Below are positions 7,568 through 15,886 of a stretch of DNA of 34,399 bases, one piece after another. The stretch covers positions 1 to 34,399 of the forward strand of contig JAKSLL010000035.1 in the NCBI GenBank assembly GCA_024401215.1, written 5' to 3'. This DNA comes from Bacteroidaceae bacterium. Its GTDB lineage: Bacteria; Bacteroidota; Bacteroidia; Bacteroidales; Bacteroidaceae. A program made the position numbers and the translations under genes. The notes under the pieces were generated by a model, which did no database searches, was not told the origin of the DNA, and saw only the letters and a list, made by a program, of their open reading frames with translations. The first letter of the stretch is position 1. Every line of letters begins with the position of its first letter.

Positions 7568-9001
7568 TTATTCCTTCTTCTCAGCCACAAACGGCCACTC
7601 GCCTTTATTAGCGCGGGGATTGTAGATATATTCGCGGTTCTTGTCGCGGAACTTCATTCCATATTTCCCCACTTCTTCAAATGTGGCAGCATCTACGCCT
7701 TTGAGAAGGTATTTCCCGCAGTACACATGCTTGTCGTCAGCAAAGATTCCATAGTCTAACACACGAAGCTTATCCACGTTGATGCGTCCCTTGAGTATCT
7801 GCTCTGGACCATCGAAAAGCATGTCGTTGATGATGCACAGATGGAAATTAGGACTTTCGAAACGAGTGATCTTGATGTCGGCGAAGAGGATGCTGTCCCT
7901 GTAAATGATGCTGTTGCCGTTTCGCAGATGGCCGCTGCTGAAAGGAATGAGATTCTCAAGTTTGGTGCGAAGAGAGTCAATCTTCTTGAAGCCACCGTAT
8001 TGCCAATACACATTGCGGTGGTCAGCATACCATCCCCATCCCACTTCCTTGAGAGTGTGAGGATCTGCTTTTGTCATGCGACCGCAATAGTATGTGTGCT
8101 TTGAGTCGCGAATCCAGTCAAGGTTGTATTCCGTAATATCGCTCTCTTCCTTGATGAAATATTCTGCCGAAGCAACATCAATCTCATCCTCTATCGGGCG
8201 ATACTCTGCCAGCCCTTGTCCATCGCGATACCACCAATACACGTGTTTTGCATCCTTTGGAATGCCTGTCTCGCCAACATAGAATGTGGCTGGGTCAACA
8301 TGCTTCATCAATTTATAGTGATTCCATGCGTGCTTGTCATCCTTGGCAAAGTCTTTGCTGAGCACAACGAAGGCATCCTCATTCACATCTTTCAGATAAT
8401 CAGGATATGGATGTTTTGCACTCCATGTGAAATAAACGCCTTTTTCATTCTTGCGATACTGTTCGAAATATGGGTTGATGGGCGTGCCAGCAAACGAATC
8501 AAACTTTGCGTTCACATGGATAAGTCCCCCAATAAGGACAACCGACACAATGCCGCAGAAGACATGTAGAGCTGTTGTCCAAGAACGGAAAAACTCGCTA
8601 TTAAGAAGTTTCTGGCGCATTATGCCCCACAGCAGCACGAAGTAGCTCAACGACCAAATGTAGCACGCATAATTTGGATACCTGCATTCCTCTTTTTCCG
8701 TGAAAAAGTTCACCACTATGTAAGCAGCTGTAATGACGAATGCTATTCCTGCAAACTTGAAAGCACGGTCAAGTTTCTTTTCCCTGAAAGTCAATGCCAA
8801 CGCATAGTAATACATGAAGTTGGACAGCCAGCAAGGAATGTATAGCGGCATAATAAACGATAGCCACCCTATCAGTACGCAACTATATCCTGGCAGATTC
8901 TCACTACCCGTCTCCACACCAATACCTGTTGGCATGAAACATGAAATGGTATAGAGTATTGCGCTGGCGATGCAGAATATCTGTGTTACGCTCTTATGCA
9001 T
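7568..9001 (-). CDS. DKNYY-repeat membrane protein
   Basis: The N-terminal ~170 residues hold about five hydrophobic segments. The rest is a soluble region with repeated (D/S)(D/S)KHVYY-type motifs: DAKHVYWWY, DSKHTYYCG, DHRNVYWQY, DDKHVYCGK, the signature of DKNYY-family proteins, whose function is not established. A longer frame begins at a TTG at 9046 and would overlap the XRE gene. The ATG at 9001, 16 bp after that gene's stop and directly before the first membrane segment (MHKSVTQIFC), is preferred, giving 477 residues. It is the last gene of a three-gene reverse operon with the XRE regulator and the small membrane protein. Confidence 0.78.
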   Translation of the reverse strand: MHKSVTQIFCIASAILYTISCFMPTGIGVETGSENLPGYSCVLIGWLSFIMPLYIPCWLSNFMYYYALALTFREKKLDRAFKFAGIAFVITAAYIVVNFFTEKEECRYPNYACYIWSLSYFVLLWGIMRQKLLNSEFFRSWTTALHVFCGIVSVVLIGGLIHVNAKFDSFAGTPINPYFEQYRKNEKGVYFTWSAKHPYPDYLKDVNEDAFVVLSKDFAKDDKHAWNHYKLMKHVDPATFYVGETGIPKDAKHVYWWYRDGQGLAEYRPIEDEIDVASAEYFIKEESDITEYNLDWIRDSKHTYYCGRMTKADPHTLKEVGWGWYADHRNVYWQYGGFKKIDSLRTKLENLIPFSSGHLRNGNSIIYRDSILFADIKITRFESPNFHLCIINDMLFDGPEQILKGRINVDKLRVLDYGIFADDKHVYCGKYLLKGVDAATFEEVGKYGMKFRDKNREYIYNPRANKGEWPFVAEKKE

Positions 9002-9017
9002 AAGCCCACTTAGTTTT

Positions 9018-9224
9018 TTATTCCCAATCCGAATCTTCAAGTTCAAAGATTTCGTTCACCGATTTTTCAAATACGGCAGCCATCTTCAGGACAAGGACTG
9101 CCGAAGGAGTGTATTTGCCTGCTTCGATGGCATTAATAGTTTGACGGCTTACACCGATTTTTTCAGCGAGTTGCTGCTGAGTCATGCGCTTTATAGCACG
9201 CTCCACACGCAGGTTATTTTTCAT
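9018..9224 (-). CDS. Small XRE-family HTH regulator
   Basis: A 68-residue protein that is almost entirely one helix-turn-helix domain: TQQQLAEKIGVSRQTINAIEAGKYTPSAVLVLKMA includes both helices of the Cro/CI fold, and FEKSVNEIFELE is the typical C-terminal strand of YozG-like regulators. The start overlaps the end of the upstream membrane-protein gene by 11 bp, implying translational coupling. Pairs of a small XRE regulator and a short multi-pass membrane protein are common; the membrane partner may sense or titrate the regulator. Direct repeats at the operon promoter (9782-9790, 9803-9811) are candidate operators. Confidence 0.88.
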   Translation of the reverse strand: MKNNLRVERAIKRMTQQQLAEKIGVSRQTINAIEAGKYTPSAVLVLKMAAVFEKSVNEIFELEDSDWE

Positions 9225-9723
9225 CTGCTGTCTCCTTTCTGAACTTATACAGTTCGATATAGAATTTTATAATGTATAAAAGGAAAAGAACGAATGGTTG
9301 CAAACTAAGCACAACAAGGAAGTTGGCACCATAGACAAGAAGAACGCTTGCCACGAACAGGATGGCGTAGGTCTTTACTGCCCACATGAGCGACTTGAGT
9401 CGAATATCTATTGTACATTCATCCTCGTCTTTCTCGGAGGCGAAACCAATGAAGATAAGTGACAGCATAGAGAATACCCATGCTATTTCGTCCATCCATG
9501 AAAAGTTGTACACTAAGAATGACAAATCGCCTATAGCATGGTCTTTGCTTGCAAGCGCATCATCTATTCCTGTAGGTATGACAGAAAATGTATAGCACGC
9601 TCCGAAATCCCAATCGGCAATTCCAGAATCGAACAGGTGTAATGCTACGAGAATAGCACTTGGTACGAACAATGCCCATCCAATTTTCTTGTAGATAGTG
9701 GCAAAGAAATAGTTCTTTTTCAT
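9214..9723 (-). CDS. Small multi-pass membrane protein, partner of the XRE regulator
   Basis: 169 residues with about four hydrophobic segments: IGWALFVPSAILVALHL near the N-terminus, a central IAWVFSMLSLIFIGF, then two close ones near the C-terminus. The tail is charged. An upstream TTG at 9735 would add four residues; the ATG at 9723 is chosen. It is the first gene of the operon and overlaps the XRE gene by 11 bp. Position and size resemble DUF2178-type proteins paired with small HTH regulators, but I cannot confirm the family. Function is unknown. Confidence 0.7.
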   Translation of the reverse strand: MKKNYFFATIYKKIGWALFVPSAILVALHLFDSGIADWDFGACYTFSVIPTGIDDALASKDHAIGDLSFLVYNFSWMDEIAWVFSMLSLIFIGFASEKDEDECTIDIRLKSLMWAVKTYAILFVASVLLVYGANFLVVLSLQPFVLFLLYIIKFYIELYKFRKETADEK

Positions 9724-9777
9724 ATCCTTCTTCAATTTTTTTTGGTTATTACTTTGTTTGTTTTTTTATTTCGGCTA

Positions 9778-9812
9778 CAAAGTAAAGCAATTTATTCTAA
9801 ATGTAAAGCAAA
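9778..9812 (-). promoter_or_regulatory. Promoter and possible operator of the membrane protein-XRE-DKNYY operon
   Basis: On the minus strand TTACTTTG (9785-9778) is one base off TAnnTTTG, with TTTG at 9812-9809, 23 bp upstream. GTAAAGCAA occurs twice in direct orientation on the plus strand (9782-9790 and 9803-9811), 21 bp or two helical turns apart, covering both boxes. Autoregulation by the operon's XRE protein would fit. Confidence 0.5.
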
Positions 9813-9924
9813 CACGACACAAGGGATACAATATTTTACACAAAACAACTTCTATCAAACAATTTTTAGGCATTTTAATGAGAAATATAAGTCTAAAAAC
9901 TGGCACATGCTTTGAAATGATTTC

Positions 9925-9964
9925 ATTTGAAATGTTTTTGTTTCAAATAAAATCATTACATTTG
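9925..9964 (+). promoter_or_regulatory. Promoter with palindromes upstream of the AAA ATPase gene
   Basis: TACATTTG at 9957-9964 is an exact -7 match, with TTTG at 9937-9940. A perfect inverted repeat, ATTTGAAA (9925-9932) and TTTCAAAT (9941-9948), overlaps the -33 box, and GAAATGATTTC (9913-9923) is a second palindrome just upstream. The arrangement suggests repressor control; the repressor is unknown. Confidence 0.5.
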
Positions 9965-9987
9965 CATCCAATACAAGAAACAAGTAT

Positions 9988-11109
9988 ATGAACATCCCTT
10001 TTGTATATGGCAGATTGGCAGAAGCTGACGACTTCACAGGTCGTGAGCAAGACATTCTGCGATTGAAACAGAATCTTACTGGCAGAATTAATACGACGAT
10101 TGTTTCTCCTCGAAGATGGGGGAAGTCGTCGTTGGTGCATCGTACGCTTGAAGTGATAAAGTCAGAGTCGGATAAATACTTGACTTGTCATGTGGATGTG
10201 TTCAACTGTAGAGATGAGGAAAGCTTCTACCATGCATATATGAATGCGGTGTTGTCTGCTGCTACAACTAAGATGGATGAGTTCGTGGCACTGGTGAAAA
10301 AGTATGTAGGATCGTTAGGGCCAAAGATTACACTTGCAGATGTAGGAGCATCAATGGAGTTCTCTCTTGGATTGGATTTCTATGAGCAAAAGTATTCGAT
10401 TGATGAAATTCTTGATTTGCCAGAGAAGATTGCTGTAGAAAAAGGTAAACAGTTGATAGTCTGTATAGATGAGTTCCAGAATGTAGAGAACTTTGAAGCC
10501 CCCGTTGCTTTTCAAGCCAGATTGCGCTCACATTGGCAGACACATCAGAATGTATGCTATTGCCTGTATGGCAGCAAGAAGCACATGCTGCTCAATATTT
10601 TTGCAGATTACGAAATGCCTTTCTATAAGTTTGGCGATATTATAATGCTGCAGAAGATTGAACGTGATGTTTGGGCGGATTTTATAGTTAAGCGTTTTAA
10701 GGACACAGGAAAATGTATAAGCAAAGATCTTGCTTTGAGCATTGCAGACAAGATGGAATGCCATTCGTACTATGTGCAGCAGCTTAGCCAATTGCTGTGG
10801 ATGCTCACTGAGGAAACCGCAAGCGAGGAAGTATTGAATGTGGCGTACCAGCAAATGATAGATAGAAGCGCATTGCTGTTTGACAATATTATTGATGGAC
10901 TTAAACCGCGCCAGATCAATTTCCTTGTCGCCATTGCAAATGGTGAGGTGAATTTCAGTTCAGCTGCTGTGCTTCGCAAATATAAACTTGGCACGTCTGC
11001 AAATATCAAAAACCTGCGTAAAGCTGTGCTGGACAGGGATTTAATCAGTATAGATGCTGGTGTGACAAGCATTCAAGATCCGGTTTTCAAACAGTGGTTG
11101 CTGAGGTGA
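9988..11109 (+). CDS. AAA ATPase of the archaeal-type (STAND-like) family
   Basis: The N-terminus FVYGRLAEADDFTGRE is typical of this large Bacteroidetes ATPase group. Walker A is SPRRWGKSSL (40-49), Walker B LIVCIDEFQN (156-164 region), followed by a GSKKHML sensor-like strand (195-201). The C-terminal ~120 residues are helical and resemble a winged-helix region (INFLVAIANGE...VLRKYKLGTSANIKNLRKAV). 373 residues is normal. Members are common in accessory regions with no agreed function. It is followed by a truncated exonuclease and a DUF262 pair, but the 97-bp gap to the exonuclease remnant's end suggests juxtaposition rather than one designed operon. ATG start, 23 nt after the -7 box. Confidence 0.82.
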   Translation: MNIPFVYGRLAEADDFTGREQDILRLKQNLTGRINTTIVSPRRWGKSSLVHRTLEVIKSESDKYLTCHVDVFNCRDEESFYHAYMNAVLSAATTKMDEFVALVKKYVGSLGPKITLADVGASMEFSLGLDFYEQKYSIDEILDLPEKIAVEKGKQLIVCIDEFQNVENFEAPVAFQARLRSHWQTHQNVCYCLYGSKKHMLLNIFADYEMPFYKFGDIIMLQKIERDVWADFIVKRFKDTGKCISKDLALSIADKMECHSYYVQQLSQLLWMLTEETASEEVLNVAYQQMIDRSALLFDNIIDGLKPRQINFLVAIANGEVNFSSAAVLRKYKLGTSANIKNLRKAVLDRDLISIDAGVTSIQDPVFKQWLLR

Positions 11110-11141
11110 TGCAAATAGGGGCTGAATATGAAAGGTGATAG

Positions 11142-11249
11142 GACGGTGGAGATTTGCCGAGAGATGTAGCTATATATTTGAAATTTCATCATCATGCATT
11201 GACAGATGCGGAAGCTTGTGCTGCCATTGCATTGGAAAAACTATATTAA
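11142..11249 (+). pseudogene. C-terminal remnant of a DnaQ-like 3'-5' exonuclease
   Basis: In the frame ending at the TAA at 11247-11249, about 35 residues read without interruption and include HHHALTDAEACAAIALEKLY. This matches the exoIII region of DEDDh exonucleases (H-x-AL-x-DA-x-A), where the His and the second Asp are metal-binding catalytic residues. The frame is closed upstream by TAG at 11139-11141, and no exoI or exoII motif precedes it, so only the last quarter of the domain survives. It lies between the ATPase stop and the first DUF262 start and marks an insertion or deletion boundary. Confidence 0.6.
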
Positions 11250-11250
11250 T

Positions 11251-13053
11251 ATGAATACAATTAAAACAATTCCAATAGGGCAATTGATTTTAAACAAGGA
11301 AACGCCTAATCGCGAAGAACGAGTGGAGCATTACATAATTCCTTCATATCAACGAGGTTATAGATGGACAGATTTACATGTTCTGGCTCTTCTTGAGGAT
11401 ATTGATAATTTTTTGAAGAGTCAATCTGTTATGGGTGCAACTAAAGAATCTTACTGCTTGCAACCCGTGGTAGTGGTAGCACAAACGGATGAAAGCGGTG
11501 ATGTGGTTTGGGAAATTGTTGATGGCCAACAGCGTCTAACTACATTGTATCTTATCCTAAAAAGATTGGGAAAGAGAAGGTATAAGATCATCTTTGACAA
11601 GAGATATAAAAGTTCTCATTTCCTTGAGAACTTGTCTCCTGCAACTTATAACGATGACACTCCTGATTTCCACTTTATGAGTGAAGCTTATCGCTGTATA
11701 GACCAATGGTTTTGCGAGAAAGAGAATGAAGACATTGCTTATGCTGATGAATTTGCAACCACAATGCTTAAGCAAGTTCAAGTCATTTGGTATAATGTGA
11801 ACTTAATCACAAAAGACCAGAATGACCAAGAGTCGGAAAAGATTGATATTTTCAACAGACTTAACATAGGAAAGATTCCTCTTGAAGATGCAGAACTGGT
11901 TAGAGCTCTGTTGATGAGTAAGATTGAGGAGAAGACCGAACATGAGAAGTTGATGCGTCAAGCTGAATTTTCAAACGAATGGTATGAGATAGAGCATTGG
12001 CTACAACAACATGGAGTGTGGCGTTTTTTAACAAACAAATCCTATGCCAACCATATACAGCTGATCTTTGAATTACTTGCAAAGAACAAAAACTCAGAGA
12101 ATTATAATACATACAAATGGTTTGAGAAAGAGATAAGAAATTCTGTAAACGAGACTGAGCAAGCAGAATATCTTTGGAAAAGAGTAAAGCAAACATTCAG
12201 CAAATTCAGATATTGGTATAATGACAGGACTTTGTATCATTACATAGGTTTTCTCTTGTCTGCAAACTTTATTAAGATAGACGAAATACTGGAAAAATCA
12301 GAAACGGATAAACAGTCTTTTGGAAAATGGGTGTATTCTAAAGTTGACGAGTTCTTAAACGATGTTGACATTGAACAATTGTCGTATGAAGGAGATCAGA
12401 CATTATTAAAGAACACATTGCTTCTGTTTAATGTTTTATCCGTTCTTCAGTTAAAGGCAAACCCTCAAAATCGTTTTCCGTTTAATTTGTACAATGAAAT
12501 CAAGAAGGGAGAGAAATGGAGCTTGGAGCATATACATGCCCAAAAATCGCAGGATCCATTACAGCGTAAGGATGTGATTAAGAATTGGATCAAAGACACG
12601 CTGGATTCTATAGACAAGATAGATTTCATAGAGAAGACAGATGGCATTGATGGGGAAAAGTGTCAAGTAGATGTGAAGTCAATGAGGGAAAAGCTCTTGG
12701 CTATGAGTCAGCAAGAAGACATAGATAATGAGGAGTTTAACTTGTTAAGGTCGCAAATTGTAGATGCATTTGACTCTCCGTCAACAAAGCATCAGTTAGA
12801 TAACATGGCTCTTCTTTCTTGCCCTGATAATGCAAGTTTGAATAACGCTATTTTCCCTGTGAAAAGAGACCGTATAATTGAAATGGAAAGACAAGGAAAG
12901 TTTATTCCACCTTGTACAAGGAATGTGTTTCTCAAGATTTATAGTAAAGCCGACAATCAGCCATACTTTTGGAGTCATTCGGATAAGCAGGAGTATATCA
13001 ATGAGATAATAACAGTGTTTGATAAGTTCAAAAAGGAGAAAAATAATGGTTAA
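11251..13053 (+). CDS. DUF262-DUF1524 protein (GmrSD/BrxU/SspE-like nuclease)
   Basis: From the ATG at 11251 the protein is 600 residues. The DUF262 (ParB-like NTPase) part shows IPSYQRGYRW (30-39) and the hallmark DGQQRLTTL (91-99). The C-terminal DUF1524 nuclease has EHIH (426-429) and the second half N...F-P-V-K-R (about 531-539), the His-Me finger residues expected in GmrSD-type enzymes, which cut modified phage DNA. An earlier in-frame ATG at 11206 only re-reads the exonuclease remnant in another frame, so it is rejected. A TATATTTG box at 11173-11180 could be its promoter. The 3' end overlaps the next gene by 8 bp. The target modification cannot be told from sequence. Confidence 0.85.
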   Translation: MNTIKTIPIGQLILNKETPNREERVEHYIIPSYQRGYRWTDLHVLALLEDIDNFLKSQSVMGATKESYCLQPVVVVAQTDESGDVVWEIVDGQQRLTTLYLILKRLGKRRYKIIFDKRYKSSHFLENLSPATYNDDTPDFHFMSEAYRCIDQWFCEKENEDIAYADEFATTMLKQVQVIWYNVNLITKDQNDQESEKIDIFNRLNIGKIPLEDAELVRALLMSKIEEKTEHEKLMRQAEFSNEWYEIEHWLQQHGVWRFLTNKSYANHIQLIFELLAKNKNSENYNTYKWFEKEIRNSVNETEQAEYLWKRVKQTFSKFRYWYNDRTLYHYIGFLLSANFIKIDEILEKSETDKQSFGKWVYSKVDEFLNDVDIEQLSYEGDQTLLKNTLLLFNVLSVLQLKANPQNRFPFNLYNEIKKGEKWSLEHIHAQKSQDPLQRKDVIKNWIKDTLDSIDKIDFIEKTDGIDGEKCQVDVKSMREKLLAMSQQEDIDNEEFNLLRSQIVDAFDSPSTKHQLDNMALLSCPDNASLNNAIFPVKRDRIIEMERQGKFIPPCTRNVFLKIYSKADNQPYFWSHSDKQEYINEIITVFDKFKKEKNNG

Positions 13054-15196
13054 TAAACATACATTATGCTCACTTTGTGATGAGTATGACAAGATAGAAA
13101 TTCCAATTATACAAAGAGATTATGCACAGGGCAGAGAGGAACAATCTGACTTGCGCAATAGATTTGTCGAGTATCTTGTTACTGCCATGGAGGAAGGCAC
13201 TTGTATAGAGTTGGATTTTGTGTATGGCAATGAGCGAGAGGATGTTGACAAAGATGGGAGGACATTGCTGAAGACATTTATTCCAATTGATGGTCAACAA
13301 CGCCTCACTACACTTTGGCTTCTTCATTGGTTCCTGTCGGTACGCGAGGCAAAGCTGCATGACATGAGAAAGGTTCTTTCTAAATTCACTTATGAAACAC
13401 GCCCTGCAACTCATGACTTTTGTAAATATCTGATAAACGAAGAGTACCCAGCTAACAGTCTTTTAAACATAGATAGTTACATCAAGAATAGAAATTGGTT
13501 TGATCCAGAATGGTTGAACGATGGCTCTATCAATGGAATGTTGCGTATGCTGAAAACTTTTTCTGCATACTCATCATTGACAAATGGCAAGGTTAAGTTG
13601 GAACAGTTACTTTCTCCACAAAACGCAATTTCTTTCTATTTTGTTCCTTTGAAGCAGTTTGGGTTATCTGAAGAGCTTTACATAAGGATGAATGCAAGAG
13701 GAAAGATTCTAACAGAGTTTGAAAATTTCAAATCGGAATTTTATAAGATCGTGAAGAGTCATCCTCGACTTGAAGAGATAAAAGATAAAATGGAGTACGA
13801 TTGGGTCAGCCATCTTTGGAGCTACAGGAAAAAGAAGGTTTTTGTCACTGACGAATGCTTTATGAGTTTTCTGTGTTTTGTAACTCGTATGCTTTATTTC
13901 TCACAAGCGAAATATCGTTCAGAAGAGGGGTACGAAGATGATTTCACAAACTTCAATCTGCTTAGAAAAATATATTTTAACAATGAAAATGTCAATTTCT
14001 TAATCTTTGCATTTGATCATATACCTTTATTAAGCTCGTTTGACGATTTCTCGATTATCAGAGTAAAAGAGAAAAAATTGTCTTTGTCTGAAATTCTTAG
14101 TATGTCAATAAAGGGTGAGAACATGCAAATCGACCAATTTGTAGTTCTGTTTTCTGCCTTATCATATTTGTATAAACACCGTTCCGTATTGGGTGAAATC
14201 ACGGATTCGGAGAGACACACGTTTTATGATAATCTTAAAGACTATGTGAGGATTGTCCGTAATCTTATTGTAAACACGAAAGACAAATCAGAACGTGAAC
14301 AGCCAAGAATATTAAGAAGCGTAATCTATTTGGCGGAAAATGCGAATGTCTATGCAATCGTCAGAAAACCAGGTTTTAATCTTGAAGGTTTGCGCGATGC
14401 CCAATGCATAGAAGAAAACATTAAATCAAAGATAATTGAAAAATATCCTGATGCGAAACCACTGATTCAAAGAATAGAAGATGACCAACATTTCTACGGT
14501 AATATAATGCCAATACTTGCCAGTGTGTACACAAGTAGAGAAAAAGAAATAGACTGTTATGTTGTTAGTGATGAGGATGTTGACAATTTTGAAACTAAGC
14601 GGCTTGATGCAATATATCAGACTTATAAGATGTTGGCACAGGATGATTTCCACGCAATATGGGGAAATATGTTGAATTCGTCACTTTACACTCATTATAA
14701 ACCGGATGCGCGACTCATTTTTGACGAAGACTATGCAAAGCATCCTGCTGTGATGGCGTTGTCAGTCAAATACACGGATTGTAAGTTTGATAGCTTAGAT
14801 GAATTCCTGCAAAACGAAGAAAAGAAATTCGTGAAAAGAGTTTCTTCAAAATATTCGGAACTCAAAGAAGTGCGTGATGTGAAAGTCCAATTATATCTCC
14901 TTTACATATTAACTATAAGAGTTATGCAATGTGACAGATCCGATTTCTTTGCCAATGGCTGGTATAATTTTGGATGGCTCAAGAAGGAAAGTGGATTTAC
15001 GTCATTGTTTGACAATGGAATAGAAGGAGATCTGCGGTATAGTGAAGTCAATCCGATATTTCAGACATACAATTCTCAATTTAGGTATAGCTGGGGACTG
15101 AATTCTGAGCATAGTTTACCTTGTGAAATTGTTGGCAATGGCAGACCACAAAAGCCATGGGAAAAACTTAAAGAATGGGCAACCAAGCAAACTTAG
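13046..15196 (+). CDS. Second DUF262 protein, without a recognisable nuclease domain
   Basis: The ATG at 13046 (MVNKHTLCSL) lies inside the last codons of the preceding gene; a longer frame from a TTG at 13019 is not preferred. 716 residues. The N-terminal DUF262 domain has IPIIQRDYAQG near residue 20 and IDGQQRLTTLW near 90, and the middle has LYIRMNARGKILTEFENFK, a segment typical of this subgroup. The remaining ~450 residues are helical, and I find no EHI(H/x)P or N...KR motif of DUF1524. The overlap predicts translational coupling with the DUF262-DUF1524 partner, so the two probably form one system, with this subunit perhaps supplying NTPase or sensing. Confidence 0.82.
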   Translation: MVNKHTLCSLCDEYDKIEIPIIQRDYAQGREEQSDLRNRFVEYLVTAMEEGTCIELDFVYGNEREDVDKDGRTLLKTFIPIDGQQRLTTLWLLHWFLSVREAKLHDMRKVLSKFTYETRPATHDFCKYLINEEYPANSLLNIDSYIKNRNWFDPEWLNDGSINGMLRMLKTFSAYSSLTNGKVKLEQLLSPQNAISFYFVPLKQFGLSEELYIRMNARGKILTEFENFKSEFYKIVKSHPRLEEIKDKMEYDWVSHLWSYRKKKVFVTDECFMSFLCFVTRMLYFSQAKYRSEEGYEDDFTNFNLLRKIYFNNENVNFLIFAFDHIPLLSSFDDFSIIRVKEKKLSLSEILSMSIKGENMQIDQFVVLFSALSYLYKHRSVLGEITDSERHTFYDNLKDYVRIVRNLIVNTKDKSEREQPRILRSVIYLAENANVYAIVRKPGFNLEGLRDAQCIEENIKSKIIEKYPDAKPLIQRIEDDQHFYGNIMPILASVYTSREKEIDCYVVSDEDVDNFETKRLDAIYQTYKMLAQDDFHAIWGNMLNSSLYTHYKPDARLIFDEDYAKHPAVMALSVKYTDCKFDSLDEFLQNEEKKFVKRVSSKYSELKEVRDVKVQLYLLYILTIRVMQCDRSDFFANGWYNFGWLKKESGFTSLFDNGIEGDLRYSEVNPIFQTYNSQFRYSWGLNSEHSLPCEIVGNGRPQKPWEKLKEWATKQT

Positions 15197-15219
15197 TTAT
15201 GTGGTACTAAGAGAGAATC

Positions 15220-15251
15220 TTTGTTTTTGAGAAAAAGAATAGTTATCTTTG
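15220..15251 (+). promoter_or_regulatory. yqeY promoter
   Basis: TTTG at 15220-15223, a 20-bp spacer and TATCTTTG at 15244-15251, 33 bp before the ATG. Confidence 0.65.
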
Positions 15252-15284
15252 CCCCCGAAATTCTATTAAACAATCATTTATACT

Positions 15285-15735
15285 ATGGCATTATTTGATC
15301 AAATCAGCAAGGACATCATGTCCGCAATGAAGGCGAGAGATGCGATGCGTCTTGACGCCCTTCGCAATGTGAAGAAGTATTTGCTGGAGGAGAAGACTCG
15401 TCCAGGGGCAAACAATGAGGTGACTGATGAAGCTGCTCTGAAGATTATGCAGAAGCTGGCAAAGCAGGGAAGAGAGTCGGCTGCATTGTTCGTTCAAAAC
15501 AATCGTCAGGACTTGGCTGACAATGAACTTGCACAGGTTGGCTGTGATTGAGGAATATCTGCCAAAGCAACTCAGTGAGGCAGAGTTGGAAGAGAAACTG
15601 AAGGCCATTATCGCTGAGGTTGGAGCATCTTCACCTCAGGATATGGGAAAGGTGATGGGTGTTGCTACAAAGAAGTTGGCAGGACTTGCTGAAGGCAGAG
15701 CTATCAGTGCATGTGTGAAGAAACTTTTAGGGTAA
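15285..15735 (+). pseudogene. yqeY: GatB/YqeY-domain protein, frameshifted
   Basis: Two overlapping frames together give one complete YqeY-type protein of about 150 residues. The first (15285-15551) runs from MALFDQISKDIMSAMKARD to ADNELAQ and then stops early at a TGA. The second continues from LAVIEEYLPKQLSEAELEEK to AISACVKKLLG. The join lies near 15533-15540, where CAGGTTGGCT needs a net one-base deletion (or two-base insertion) to restore the frame. YqeY domains resemble the tRNA-binding tail of GatB; the free-standing protein is poorly characterised. Both halves are otherwise well conserved, so the shift is either very recent or a sequencing error. It is probably monocistronic. Confidence 0.75.
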
Positions 15736-15779
15736 AAGAGAAAAATAACACCAAAAACTGCAATTTCTCTATCAATGGT

Positions 15780-15810
15780 TTTGCTGATTGGAAAAAAAAC
15801 ATTATTTTTG
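15780..15810 (+). promoter_or_regulatory. Leucine operon promoter
   Basis: TTTG at 15780-15783, a 19-bp spacer and TATTTTTG at 15803-15810. Transcription should start near 15817, about 14 nt before the leader-peptide ATG. Confidence 0.7.
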
Positions 15811-15830
15811 CATCAAATTTTGATATAGTT

Positions 15831-15884
15831 ATGGCTACATTTGCAAACATTATTATTAGCATTCTCGTACTACGACTTAGTTAG
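15831..15884 (+). CDS. Branched-chain amino acid leader peptide of the leu operon
   Basis: A 17-residue frame, MATFANIIISILVLRLS, ends at TAG 15882-15884. Eight of its last eleven residues are Ile, Leu or Val (III, I, LVL, L). It begins just after the predicted transcript start and ends 2 nt before the left arm of an alternative helix, the layout of ribosome-mediated attenuators. Stalling on uncharged Ile/Leu/Val tRNAs would leave 15887-15898 free to pair with 15936-15947 and break the terminator. The role is inferred from sequence and position upstream of leuA. Confidence 0.75.
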   Translation: MATFANIIISILVLRLS

Positions 15885-15886
15885 TC

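Noticed and set aside
9002-9046. TTG start extending the DKNYY protein into the XRE gene
   Set aside because: The added residues are a shadow of the XRE C-terminus, and an ATG lies just after the XRE stop.
11206-11250. Upstream ATG as the start of the DUF262-DUF1524 protein
   Set aside because: Those bases read as the conserved end of a DnaQ-like exonuclease in another frame, and the family N-terminus begins at the ATG at 11251.
15523-15551. Programmed frameshift in yqeY
   Set aside because: There is no slippery heptamer or stimulatory hairpin at the site, and the family is not known to use frameshifting.
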